A DNA stretch of 7,671 nt, taken from positions 1 through 7,671 of the forward strand of contig JAZFTT010000085.1 of NCBI GenBank assembly GCA_036446835.1, in the 5' to 3' direction. This DNA comes from SZUA-217 sp036446835. GTDB lineage: Bacteria; Actinomycetota; Acidimicrobiia; Spongiisociales; ZC4RG35. A program made the position numbers and the translations under genes. Positions 1-5,852 of the stretch are shown here, in pieces. Position 1 is the stretch's first letter, and the number at the start of each line of letters is the position of its first letter. A model generated the notes under the pieces. It searched no databases and was not told the DNA's origin. It saw only the letters and a program-made list of their open reading frames with translations.

Positions 1-456
1 CCGGACTCCGGCGGTGTGAAGCGGGCTGAGCGCTACGCCAGACACCTTGGTGCTTCTGTGGCTTTCGTATACAAGCGGCGAGATCCGGTCGAGCACAACG
101 AGTCGGCAGCCCTGTCCATGGCGGGGAAGGTGACCGATCGCCATGTCGTCATCGTCGATGACATGATCGACACCGCCGGCACCATCTGCAATGCGGCCGA
201 AATGGTTCGCGAATACGGCGCGATCAGCGTCCGGGTAGCTGCCACCCACGGAGTGTTCTCCGAACCGGCTCTCGATCGAATCAAGAATGCTCCCATCGAT
301 GAAGTCGTCGTGACGAACACCCTTCCGGTCAGTGAAGACATCCAGGAGCTCGATCAGGTCAAGGTCCTGTCGATCGCTCCGATCCTTGCGGAAACCCTGC
401 AAGCCATCTTCATGGACTCCTCGGTTTCGGAGATTTTCCTCGGGGAAAATGCCTGA
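1..456 (+). CDS. prs: Ribose-phosphate pyrophosphokinase (PRPP synthetase), C-terminal part
   Basis: Makes 5-phosphoribosyl-1-pyrophosphate from ribose 5-phosphate and ATP in the cytosol, feeding purine, pyrimidine, histidine, tryptophan and NAD synthesis. The frame is open from base 1 (reading PDSGGVKRAERYA) to a TGA at 454-456, leaving about 151 residues of a protein that is usually 310-330 long; the N-terminal half is outside the window. The PRPP-binding loop VVIVDDMIDTAGT (bases about 145-183) is intact. It is preceded by the RRD...E segment and followed by ATHGVFS, the DEVVVTNTLP strand and the C-terminal VLSIAPILAETL helix, in the order expected for the family. The GTG at base 16 is an internal valine, not a start. 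No terminator is visible after the stop, and the next gene begins 47 bases later. The family assignment is very secure. Confidence 0.96.
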   Translation, partial: PDSGGVKRAERYARHLGASVAFVYKRRDPVEHNESAALSMAGKVTDRHVVIVDDMIDTAGTICNAAEMVREYGAISVRVAATHGVFSEPALDRIKNAPIDEVVVTNTLPVSEDIQELDQVKVLSIAPILAETLQAIFMDSSVSEIFLGENA

Positions 457-488
457 CCTTCGTCTTCTGATTCGATCCGGCCCACTTC

Positions 489-494
489 TACACT
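489..494 (+). promoter_or_regulatory. Candidate -10 element (TACACT) for the dehydrogenase gene
   Basis: TACACT fits the TANNNT -10 pattern and ends 9 bases before the GTG at 504. No Shine-Dalgarno sequence lies between them, so transcription from here would give a nearly leaderless mRNA. No convincing -35 is visible. This is inference from spacing. Confidence 0.28.
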
Positions 495-503
495 CGAATC
501 CCC

Positions 504-1847
504 GTGAGTGTGCCCCAACACCCGTCTCCCACTCCGTCACAGACCCGGCTTCGCGTTCTGGTCGTGGGCATGCTGGTAGTGCTCATCGTGGGAGTCGTCT
601 TCTTTCGGGGGTCTGGATCGAACGATGGAGCACCGGACGACACCACTCCGGTGGCGGCTGAGACCACCACCACAGCCGAAGGGACTGGAACCACGGCAGC
701 GACCACCCCGGGGGGCCCGACCTCAACGATTCTCGACGTTGACACCAGGTCTGACCCTGATCTCCCCCCGCTCAAGGAGGTCATCCTCGAACTGGTCTTT
801 GATGGGTTCCGCCAGCCGTCGGGGATCACCGCGCCCGTCGGGGATGACCGGCTCTTCGTGCTCCAACGCGTTGGCGTGATCAGAATCCTCGACGCGGACC
901 GGGTGATGGCTGACCCGGCCTTTCTCGACATATCCGATCGAGTGCTTGCCGGTGGGATCGAGCAAGGTCTGTTGGGTCTCGCTTTCCACCCGGACTACGA
1001 CAACAACGGCAAGTTCTACGTCTACTACACCGACCAGGGTGGTCGGCGTCAGTTGTCCCAGTTCAGCACCTCGGTTTCCGACCCGAATCGCGCCAGGTCA
1101 GATTCGGAGGTAGTCCTGCTCGAACTCGAGCAACCTCCCAATGCGACCGACATACGCCATTACGGCGGCCAGGTTGCATTCGGCCCGGATGGCTATCTCT
1201 GGCTTTCGCTGGGCGATGGGGCCGATTCCCGTGCCCAGGGACAGGATCCCGACACGTTGTACGGCACCATTATCCGTATCGACGTCGACAACGGAGACCC
1301 CTACGCCATTCCTGTCGACAATCCGTTCGTGGCCGGCGGTGGTGCCCCCGAAGTCTGGGCGTACGGCCTGAGGAATCCATGGCGTTTCAGCATCGACCCG
1401 GTTGACCGTTTGATCTACATCGCCGATGTCGGTCACGACGATCAGGAGGAGGTCGATGTCCTGCCGATCGACGAAGGAGGCTTCAACCTCGGATGGTCGG
1501 ACATGGAGGGCACCAGGTGCTTTCACAAACAGGATTGCGATCCGAGCGACTACACCCCGCCGGTCATCACCTATAACCACGAGGTCGGGCTCTCGATCAC
1601 AGGTGGCTTCGTCTACAGGGGTGACGAGATCCCCGAGTTTTGGGGTACCTACTTCTATTCCGATTGGGTGAGCAAGTGGATCCGGTCGTTCAAGCTCGTC
1701 GACGGCCAGGTCACCGAGGAGAGGGACATGACAGAACAGTTGGGCGGACCCGTTGGCCAGATCAACAGTTTTGGCCTCGATGGGCATGGTGAGCTCTACT
1801 TCGTGACCCACGAGGGCCAGATCTATCGCTTTACCGCGGTTCGCTAG
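504..1847 (+). CDS. Membrane-anchored PQQ-dependent sugar (glucose/sorbosone) dehydrogenase-family protein
   Basis: A 447-residue protein of the glucose/sorbosone dehydrogenase beta-propeller family, whose characterised members are PQQ-dependent sugar oxidoreductases outside the cytoplasm. A single hydrophobic segment (about residues 16-34, LRVLVVGMLVVLIVGVVFF) follows a short N-terminus and has no lipobox, so it is probably a signal anchor. A Ser/Thr/Pro/Gly-rich linker follows (about residues 36-85). The propeller begins near residue 92 and carries the family landmarks: IEQGLLGLAFHPDY, GGQVAFGPDGYLWLSLGDG, YGLRNPWRFSIDP, VGHDDQEEVDV and ITGGFVYRG. The YGLRNPWRFS form and the cysteine pair in CFHKQDC resemble the HHIP-like/YliI branch more than the soluble Acinetobacter enzyme, so the substrate is unknown. 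The GTG start at 504 has no Shine-Dalgarno sequence; the next in-frame GTG is at 510. Its TAG stop overlaps that of the opposing LysM gene. Confidence 0.9.
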   Translation: MSVPQHPSPTPSQTRLRVLVVGMLVVLIVGVVFFRGSGSNDGAPDDTTPVAAETTTTAEGTGTTAATTPGGPTSTILDVDTRSDPDLPPLKEVILELVFDGFRQPSGITAPVGDDRLFVLQRVGVIRILDADRVMADPAFLDISDRVLAGGIEQGLLGLAFHPDYDNNGKFYVYYTDQGGRRQLSQFSTSVSDPNRARSDSEVVLLELEQPPNATDIRHYGGQVAFGPDGYLWLSLGDGADSRAQGQDPDTLYGTIIRIDVDNGDPYAIPVDNPFVAGGGAPEVWAYGLRNPWRFSIDPVDRLIYIADVGHDDQEEVDVLPIDEGGFNLGWSDMEGTRCFHKQDCDPSDYTPPVITYNHEVGLSITGGFVYRGDEIPEFWGTYFYSDWVSKWIRSFKLVDGQVTEERDMTEQLGGPVGQINSFGLDGHGELYFVTHEGQIYRFTAVR

Positions 1848-2185
1848 TCGCTCACCGCAGGGAGTGTCACGATCTCTCCCGGATAGATGAGATCCGGGTT
1901 TCCGGATCTCAGATTTGATTTGTTGGTATCAACGACTCTTCTCCAGTAGGGAGAGATCTCGGTGTTGGTAGCGGGTCGACCCAGGACACTGTGCAAGTGA
2001 TGTCGGGAGATCTTCCAGAGGTGATCTCCCTTCGCCACGATGACGGTGTGGTCGGCACCGCTGTTTGCGATGATCACGGGGAGCCTCGCCGGGACCGGGT
2101 TTCGGTCCGCCCAGGCGATGCCCCCTAAGAGAAACCCAAACACGCTCGCGCTCGTCGCGATCAGTCGAATGAGAACACGCCTCAT
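1844..2185 (-). CDS. Small LysM-domain envelope protein
   Basis: A 113-residue protein starting MRRVLIRL. A hydrophobic segment at about residues 4-24 should act as a signal peptide or anchor. A LysM fold, which binds glycan in peptidoglycan, follows: it opens with HTVIVAKGDHLWKISRHHL (about 46-64) and closes with NPDLIYPGEIVTLP near the C-terminus. The insertion PYWRRVVDTNKSNL in the middle is of the sort seen in actinobacterial LysM proteins. No enzymatic domain is present, so it probably localises to or scaffolds the cell wall. An upstream in-frame ATG at 2215 would add ten residues, but neither start has a Shine-Dalgarno sequence. I chose 2185 because a TACGTT box ends 6 bases before it, as in leaderless genes, and because the MRRVLIRL start gives a normal basic n-region. 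It is convergent with the dehydrogenase gene, sharing CTAG at the stops. Confidence 0.83.
   Translation of the reverse strand: MRRVLIRLIATSASVFGFLLGGIAWADRNPVPARLPVIIANSGADHTVIVAKGDHLWKISRHHLHSVLGRPATNTEISPYWRRVVDTNKSNLRSGNPDLIYPGEIVTLPAVSD
1888..1924 (+). terminator. Candidate intrinsic terminator of the dehydrogenase gene, inside the LysM gene
   Basis: A perfect 10-bp stem (TGAGATCCGG / CCGGATCTCA, 1888-1897 and 1902-1911) with a GTTT loop is followed on the plus strand by the T-rich stretch GATTTGATTTGTT. It starts 41 bases after the dehydrogenase stop and lies entirely in the LysM coding region, where it encodes the conserved RSGNPDLI segment. The U-tract is interrupted, so strength is uncertain; on the minus strand there is no equivalent T tail. 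Confidence 0.5.
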
Positions 2186-2191
2186 ATCGGC

Positions 2192-2197
2192 AACGTA
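2192..2197 (-). promoter_or_regulatory. Candidate -10 element (TACGTT) for the LysM gene
   Basis: Read on the minus strand, TACGTT ends 6 bases before the ATG at 2185, which would place the transcription start at or next to the start codon. This matches the absence of a Shine-Dalgarno sequence and is the main reason for preferring this start. No clear -35 is seen. Confidence 0.33.
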
Positions 2198-2226
2198 TGC
2201 CGTCGGAACAGACATTGGAAGAGGGT

Positions 2227-2232
2227 TACGAT
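2227..2232 (+). promoter_or_regulatory. Candidate -10 element (TACGAT) for the DUF3107 gene
   Basis: TACGAT fits the TANNNT pattern, about 30 bases before the ATG at 2262. It would give a leader of roughly 22 bases containing the GGAG ribosome binding site. No good -35 is visible; this is a weak call from spacing and sequence only. Confidence 0.22.
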
Positions 2233-2249
2233 CCGGTGCCCGTCAACCC

Positions 2250-2253
2250 GGAG
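2250..2253 (+). promoter_or_regulatory. Ribosome binding site deciding the DUF3107 start
   Basis: GGAG lies 8 bases upstream of the ATG at 2262. The reading frame stays open for another 222 bases upstream (to 2040), but that extension is antisense to the LysM gene. This site, with the family length, fixes the real start. Confidence 0.6.
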
Positions 2254-2261
2254 TCTTCGCC

Positions 2262-2489
2262 ATGAAAGTCAGAATAGGAATCGCCAACACCGACAAGCTC
2301 ATCGAGGTGGAGGTGGAGGACGTCAAGAAGTTCAAGAAGGAGATCGAGCGAGCTGTCAACGATGGTGGGCTCGGTTGGTTCACCGATTCGAGGGGGAGGA
2401 CTGTTGGGATACCGGCTCGCAATGTTGCGTTCATCGAGATCGAAGACACCGACGCCGGCCACGCTGTGGGTTTCGCACCGACCGACTGA
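2262..2489 (+). CDS. DUF3107 family protein
   Basis: A 75-residue protein of the DUF3107 family, small cytosolic actinobacterial proteins of unknown function; Mycobacterium tuberculosis TB9.4 (Rv3208A) is the member I recall. Visible family traits are the N-terminal strand MKVRIGI, an acidic middle (VEVEDVKKFKKEIERAV) predicted as a helix, the GWFTDSRGRTVGIPARNVAFIEIE segment close to the family core, and a short variable tail (GHAVGFAPTD). The length agrees with the family's usual 70-100 residues, which supports the ATG at 2262 with its GGAG site. It is divergent from the LysM gene and convergent with whiB, 61 bases apart. No function can be read from the sequence. Confidence 0.87.
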   Translation: MKVRIGIANTDKLIEVEVEDVKKFKKEIERAVNDGGLGWFTDSRGRTVGIPARNVAFIEIEDTDAGHAVGFAPTD

Positions 2490-2508
2490 GCACGCTCAAC
2501 GCGGGAAA

Positions 2509-2525
2509 GGCGCCCGACGAGCGCC
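2509..2525. terminator. Hairpin between convergent DUF3107 and whiB genes
   Basis: A 5-bp GC stem (GGCGC / GCGCC) with a 7-base loop sits in the 61-bp convergent gap. On the minus strand the stem is followed by TTTCCC, so it could help end whiB transcription; on the plus strand there is no T tract. Short and weak. Confidence 0.3.
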
Positions 2526-2550
2526 AATCTCACGTTTGTGGAGCTTGTGA

Positions 2551-2823
2551 TCAGACGGCGCGACGACGGCGTTCTGCCAGCCAACGCTTGCGAAGACGAC
2601 GACGGTCGTCTTCGGCATAGCCACCCCAGACACCGGATTCCTGGTTCGTTTCGAGTGCGTACTGGAGACAATCCTCCTGCACGATGCACATGGAACAGAT
2701 GGCGATGGCAGCATCGATCTGACCCACGGCTGGACCTGTGGTCCCGACCGGGAAGAACAGCTTGGGCTCGGAGTCGCGGCATGACGCCAGGTCTCGCCAA
2801 TCGGTTGTGATTGTCGTGAGCAC
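2551..2823 (-). CDS. whiB: WhiB-family iron-sulfur transcriptional regulator (WhiB1-like)
   Basis: A 90-residue WhiB (Wbl) protein: a small actinobacterial regulator that holds a 4Fe-4S cluster and acts on transcription, typically by binding the primary sigma factor. All four cluster cysteines are present: C15, C43, C46 and C52 in the C...CxxCxxxxxC pattern. DWRDLASC before the first cysteine, LFFPVGTTGPA (22-32), the G64-VWGG turn and a basic C-terminal tail (RRRLRKRWLAERRRRAV) complete the family. The FFPVG..GPA motif and length match WhiB1 better than the longer WhiB2/WhiB7 forms. The start is GTG at 2823 with a GGAAAG site 6 bases upstream (2830-2835 on the plus strand); the leader there repeats AAAGTAA twice. 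It is divergent from the phosphodiesterase gene across 133 bp. Confidence 0.94.
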   Translation of the reverse strand: MLTTITTDWRDLASCRDSEPKLFFPVGTTGPAVGQIDAAIAICSMCIVQEDCLQYALETNQESGVWGGYAEDDRRRLRKRWLAERRRRAV

Positions 2824-2956
2824 GAGTTACTTTCCTTACTTACTTTGTGAGTGTTTGCACAAGGACACCCACGCTGATACACGGGCCATGGGGATTCCGG
2901 GATGAAGGGTACTGTCCTGAGTCTTTCCTGTAAACAGATTTCTGGGGGATATTTCA

Positions 2957-3652
2957 ATGACTGAACCCCTTCTCATTGTTGGCCACAGAGGGTGGTCAAG
3001 TCGGTTTCCCGACAACACCCTCGCCGGGTTCCTCGCGGCCTCGGCGATTGCTGATGCAGTCGAACTTGACATCCGCAGGTCTGGTGACGGCAAACTCGTT
3101 GTTTCCCATAATCCAACAATCGGCGGTCTGGTCGTCAGCGAGACTGCATGGTCGGTCCTTGCCGAGATAGACCTCGGCGACGGCCACAAGCCGGCGCTGC
3201 TCGACGAGGCACTGGCAGCCCTGCCAGACACTCCGGTCCAGCTGGAGGTGAAGAACTTTCCCTATCAACCGGGGTTTGAGCCTGATCACCGTCTCGCGCT
3301 GGAGGCGGCCGAGAGGACAAGACCCGGAGACACGATCACTTCGTTCAACCACATTTCCCTTGAAGCCGTCCGCCGGGTTTTCCCTGATGTCCCAACTGGC
3401 CTCGCAATCAGGCGGTTCGGCTCGCTCGATGAGGCTTACGAATACTGCGTGGAGGCAGGGCACAGCGTTTTGGTTCCCGAGGAGACAATGATCGACAAGC
3501 CGCTCGCTCCGTCAGCACCTGCCGAGATCGAGGTCTTCCCTTTCACCGTCAACGATCCGAATCGGGTGACGGAGTTGGCCCGCTTTGGGGTGTCGGGCAT
3601 CATTACCGACGATCCGGGACTCATTCGTCGAACCCTCGAGGGCAATCCATGA
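2957..3652 (+). CDS. Glycerophosphodiester phosphodiesterase (GDPD family)
   Basis: A 231-residue TIM-barrel enzyme of the GDPD family, which hydrolyses glycerophosphodiesters to glycerol 3-phosphate and an alcohol in phospholipid turnover. It has no signal peptide, so it is probably cytosolic like UgpQ. The catalytic set is visible: G9-H10-R11-G12, PDNT (18-21), E36-L-D38, H51 in VVSHNP, and the metal-site E97 in LEVK. The C-terminal PFTVND and GVSGIITDDP segments are also typical. The usual PENT motif reads PDNT here, a conservative Glu-to-Asp change. A GGGGGA site lies 7 bases before the ATG. Its stop overlaps the next gene by ATGA, so it heads a coupled run with yqeY-like and ligase genes. 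The exact substrate is unknown. Confidence 0.92.
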   Translation: MTEPLLIVGHRGWSSRFPDNTLAGFLAASAIADAVELDIRRSGDGKLVVSHNPTIGGLVVSETAWSVLAEIDLGDGHKPALLDEALAALPDTPVQLEVKNFPYQPGFEPDHRLALEAAERTRPGDTITSFNHISLEAVRRVFPDVPTGLAIRRFGSLDEAYEYCVEAGHSVLVPEETMIDKPLAPSAPAEIEVFPFTVNDPNRVTELARFGVSGIITDDPGLIRRTLEGNP

Positions 3653-4113
3653 CCATCCAGAAACAGCTTTCCGCTGAACTCGTCGAGGCAATGAAGGCGA
3701 AGGACGCTCCGCGCCGGGACGTCATCCGTCAGGTCCAGACCGAGATCGCCACTGCCAGAAGCCAGCCCGACTTCTCCGGTGAAGTCGATGACGCGTTCTG
3801 TCAGGAGATCATCGCCTCCTACGTCAAGAAGATGGACAAATCCCGGGCCGAGTACGCCGATCTGGGGGAGCGTGGTGAGGCCATGGCCAACAGGTTGGCT
3901 TATGAGGTCGAATACCTGTCTAAATGGCTGCCGTCGAAACTCGGTGAGGTCGAGACCACAACGCTGGTGGCCGCGGCAGTTGCCGAGCTTGGTGTTTCCG
4001 GAGACGAAAAAGCGGCCGGTCGGGTGATCGGTCACCTGATGAAATCTCACGGCAAGGATCTCGACGGTGCCCTCGTCAACAGACTGGTCAGAGAGGAGCT
4101 GGCCGGCGGTTGA
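3649..4113 (+). CDS. GatB/YqeY domain-containing protein
   Basis: A 154-residue, mostly helical protein of the YqeY family, resembling the tRNA-binding C-terminal domain of GatB (the amidotransferase that makes Gln-tRNA and Asn-tRNA); the role of stand-alone members is not established. Features seen are the N-terminal MTIQKQLSAELVEAMKAKDAPRRDVIRQVQTEI helix pair, the middle helix KKMDKSRAEYADLGERGE, a YLSKWLPSKL segment that normally reads YLP.Q..L, and the closing GRVIGHLMKSHGKDLDGALVNRLVREEL. Length matches the family (about 150). GAGGG at 3638-3642 precedes the ATG by 6 bases, and the ATG overlaps the phosphodiesterase stop by 4 bases. The downstream ligase starts inside its own stop codon, indicating translational coupling of the three genes. 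Confidence 0.9.
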   Translation: MTIQKQLSAELVEAMKAKDAPRRDVIRQVQTEIATARSQPDFSGEVDDAFCQEIIASYVKKMDKSRAEYADLGERGEAMANRLAYEVEYLSKWLPSKLGEVETTTLVAAAVAELGVSGDEKAAGRVIGHLMKSHGKDLDGALVNRLVREELAGG

Positions 4114-5048
4114 GGCTGCCCGAATTCGAGCCGATGCTGGCAACCAAGTGGCCGGCGCCCTTTGACGATGAGGATTGGTGGTTCGAGGTCAAGTGGGACG
4201 GCTATCGAGCGGTTATCGGATCCGTAGACGGGGCGATTCGTGCCCGATCTCGGCGTGGACTCGACCTGCTTGGTCCCTTCCCCGAGTTGGCTCATCTCGA
4301 CATCCCCGATGGCGTGGTAATCGATGGGGAGATCACCGCGTTTGATGATGAGGGGCGGCCGTCCTTCTCGCTTCTTCAACGTCGGACAGGGTTCGGCGGC
4401 ACGGGCACAGATGCCCCGGTAGGGGTGAATCTCGTGGCATTCGACGTCCTCTTCCAAGGTGAGGATATGACCTCAAGACCGTACGGGGAACGCCGTGCAA
4501 TTCTAGAGAGCCTGGGTCTCGAGACGCCCATCATCGTGCCCGACCCCACACCCACTCATGGGGTGAGCCTCTTCGAGGCTGTCACCAAGCTCGGAATCGA
4601 GGGTATTGTCGGCAAACGTCTCGGTTCCATGTATCACGCTGGTCGCCGGTCGGGAGATTGGCGCAAGATCTCGGTCCACCATCGGATGCGTGCCGTCGTC
4701 GGCGGTTATCTACCCGGTGAGGGAGCCAGGTCGTCGACCTTTGGTTCGGTCCTCGTCGGCCTCCATGCTCCGGAGGGTCTTCGGTGGGTCGCCGCGGTCG
4801 GATCAGGATTCGACGAGTCGGCTTTGGAAGCGTTCTCGAAAGCGCTGCTTCAGCTCGAGAGGCCGGACAGCCCTTTTATGAACGAGGTGATCGCTCCGGG
4901 TCTGCCCGTGTGGGTTGAGCCGGGGATCGTGATAACGGTCGAGTACAAGGAGTGGACACCGGACAATCATCTGCGGGCGCCGGTCTACAAGGGGATCGAG
5001 CTCGCCGATCCGGAGACAGCCACCTGGGCCGAGGAAGGGCCTGACTAG
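4110..5048 (+). CDS. ATP-dependent DNA ligase (stand-alone LigD-type ligase domain)
   Basis: A 312-residue ATP-dependent ligase that seals nicks through a lysyl-AMP intermediate. Motif I is E26-VKWDGYR with K28 as the adenylated lysine. Motif III is IDGEITAFD (E74), then LVAFDVLF, motif IV EGIVGKR (E164, K169), and motif V in GRRSGDWRKIS (178-188). An OB-fold follows, ending EYKEWTPDNHLRAPVYKGI. It corresponds to the ligase domain of LigD alone, without polymerase or phosphoesterase domains. In motif V the usual K-x-K reads K186-I-S188. The TTG start overlaps the yqeY-like stop as TTGA, with AGAGGAG 11 bases upstream; the later ATG (residue 9, EPMLA) would cut conserved residues. It faces ku, sharing CTAG at the stops, which points to NHEJ. 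LigC is an alternative name. Confidence 0.92.
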   Translation: MRLPEFEPMLATKWPAPFDDEDWWFEVKWDGYRAVIGSVDGAIRARSRRGLDLLGPFPELAHLDIPDGVVIDGEITAFDDEGRPSFSLLQRRTGFGGTGTDAPVGVNLVAFDVLFQGEDMTSRPYGERRAILESLGLETPIIVPDPTPTHGVSLFEAVTKLGIEGIVGKRLGSMYHAGRRSGDWRKISVHHRMRAVVGGYLPGEGARSSTFGSVLVGLHAPEGLRWVAAVGSGFDESALEAFSKALLQLERPDSPFMNEVIAPGLPVWVEPGIVITVEYKEWTPDNHLRAPVYKGIELADPETATWAEEGPD

Positions 5049-5833
5049 CCGGCCTTTGCCTGTTTCTCCTTGGTGGCCTCGACGGAGGCCTTCAAGGCTT
5101 CCAGAAGGTCAATCACCTTGGTCGGCTCTGGCGACGCCGGTGCAATGATCTCTTCTCCAGCGACCTTCTTCGCCGCAAGCTCTTCGATGGTCTCGCGGGT
5201 GCGATCGTGGTAGTCGTCCTTGTCAAAAGGCTTGGTCAGATTGTCGATGATGGTCGCGGCCATCTCGACTTCCTCGGGCCGAACCTCGATCTCGGAGTCG
5301 AGTTCCTCGAACTCGGCGTTCCTGAGCTCGTCAGGCCAGAACATCGTCTCCAAGATGATGACACCGTCGCTCGCTCGGAGGGTGGCGAGTTGTTGCTTCT
5401 CCCTGATCGACACCTTGGCGATCCCCACTCTGCCCTTTGCGGCGAGGGCCTCCTGCAGAATTCGGTAGGCCTTGATCCCTGTCTTCTCCGGCGCAAGGAA
5501 ATAAGAGGACTTGTACATCCTCGGGTCGATCTCGGACTCGTCGACGAACTGAATGACGTCGACCAGCCTGTTGCCTTCGCCGTTGGCCGCGGAGAGCTCC
5601 TCGTCGGTGAACACGACGTAGCGGTCCTTCTCGAACTCGTAGCCTTTGACGATGTCGTCCCAGACAACCTCCGCGCCGTCTGCTTCGGCCACCCGCTTGT
5701 ACTTGATCGGCGAGTGGTCGGTCTTGCGGAGCTGCTTGAACTTGGGGGTCTTGTTGTCGGTGGCGGTGTACAGGCCGACGGGTATGGTCACCAGCCCGAA
5801 GTTGATGGCCCCTTTCCAGATAGCTCTAGGCAT
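5045..5833 (-). CDS. ku: Ku protein (non-homologous end joining)
   Basis: A 262-residue bacterial Ku, the homodimeric ring that loads on double-strand DNA ends and recruits the ligase. It starts with the classic MPRAIWKGAINFGLVTIPVGLYTA, then the core landmarks FKQLRKTDHSPIKYKRV, VWDDIVKGYEFEKDRYVVFTDEEL, and the GRVGIAKVSIREKQQLATLR segment of the ring. The short lysine- and alanine-rich tail (LLEALKASVEATKEKQAKAG) is where bacterial Ku proteins usually bind DNA or LigD. The length is normal for the family. The frame stays open far upstream (to 6580), but that stretch is antisense to ppk2 and lacks Ku homology. The ATG at 5833 has no Shine-Dalgarno sequence, and a TAGACT box ends 7 bases before it, suggesting a leaderless mRNA. 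Its stop shares CTAG with the opposing ligase gene. Confidence 0.95.
   Translation of the reverse strand: MPRAIWKGAINFGLVTIPVGLYTATDNKTPKFKQLRKTDHSPIKYKRVAEADGAEVVWDDIVKGYEFEKDRYVVFTDEELSAANGEGNRLVDVIQFVDESEIDPRMYKSSYFLAPEKTGIKAYRILQEALAAKGRVGIAKVSIREKQQLATLRASDGVIILETMFWPDELRNAEFEELDSEIEVRPEEVEMAATIIDNLTKPFDKDDYHDRTRETIEELAAKKVAGEEIIAPASPEPTKVIDLLEALKASVEATKEKQAKAG
5075..5096 (+). terminator. Candidate hairpin terminator for the ligase operon, inside the 3' end of ku
   Basis: A perfect 6-bp stem (GGCCTC / GAGGCC) with a GACG loop begins 27 bases after the ligase stop, within the ku coding region. The tail after the stem is TTCAAGGCTT, with few Ts, so termination would be weak. Called mainly because it mirrors the hairpin after the other CTAG junction. 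Confidence 0.25.
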
Positions 5834-5840
5834 GTGGATG

Positions 5841-5846
5841 AGTCTA
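5841..5846 (-). promoter_or_regulatory. Candidate -10 element (TAGACT) for ku
   Basis: On the minus strand TAGACT ends 7 bases before the ATG at 5833, the spacing expected for transcription starting at the start codon. One arm of the large inverted repeat (5853-5866) falls immediately upstream, where the spacer to a -35 would be. No good -35 match is seen. Confidence 0.33.
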
Positions 5847-5852
5847 TGCGAG

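Noticed and set aside
1098..1811. A long open frame antisense to the dehydrogenase gene
   Set aside because: The plus-strand frame carries clear family motifs; the antisense translation shows none and has no ribosome binding site or family resemblance.
2040..2261. A 5' extension of the DUF3107 frame
   Set aside because: It runs antisense through the LysM gene, and the GGAG site plus family length fix the start at 2262.
2929..2938. CTGTAAACAG dyad before the phosphodiesterase gene as an SOS-type operator
   Set aside because: The arms are only 4 bases with a 2-base centre, unlike the spacing of known LexA boxes, and could be chance.
3436..4143. A 235-codon minus-strand frame across the phosphodiesterase and YqeY-like genes
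   Set aside because: Both plus-strand genes are recognised families; the antisense product has no motif.
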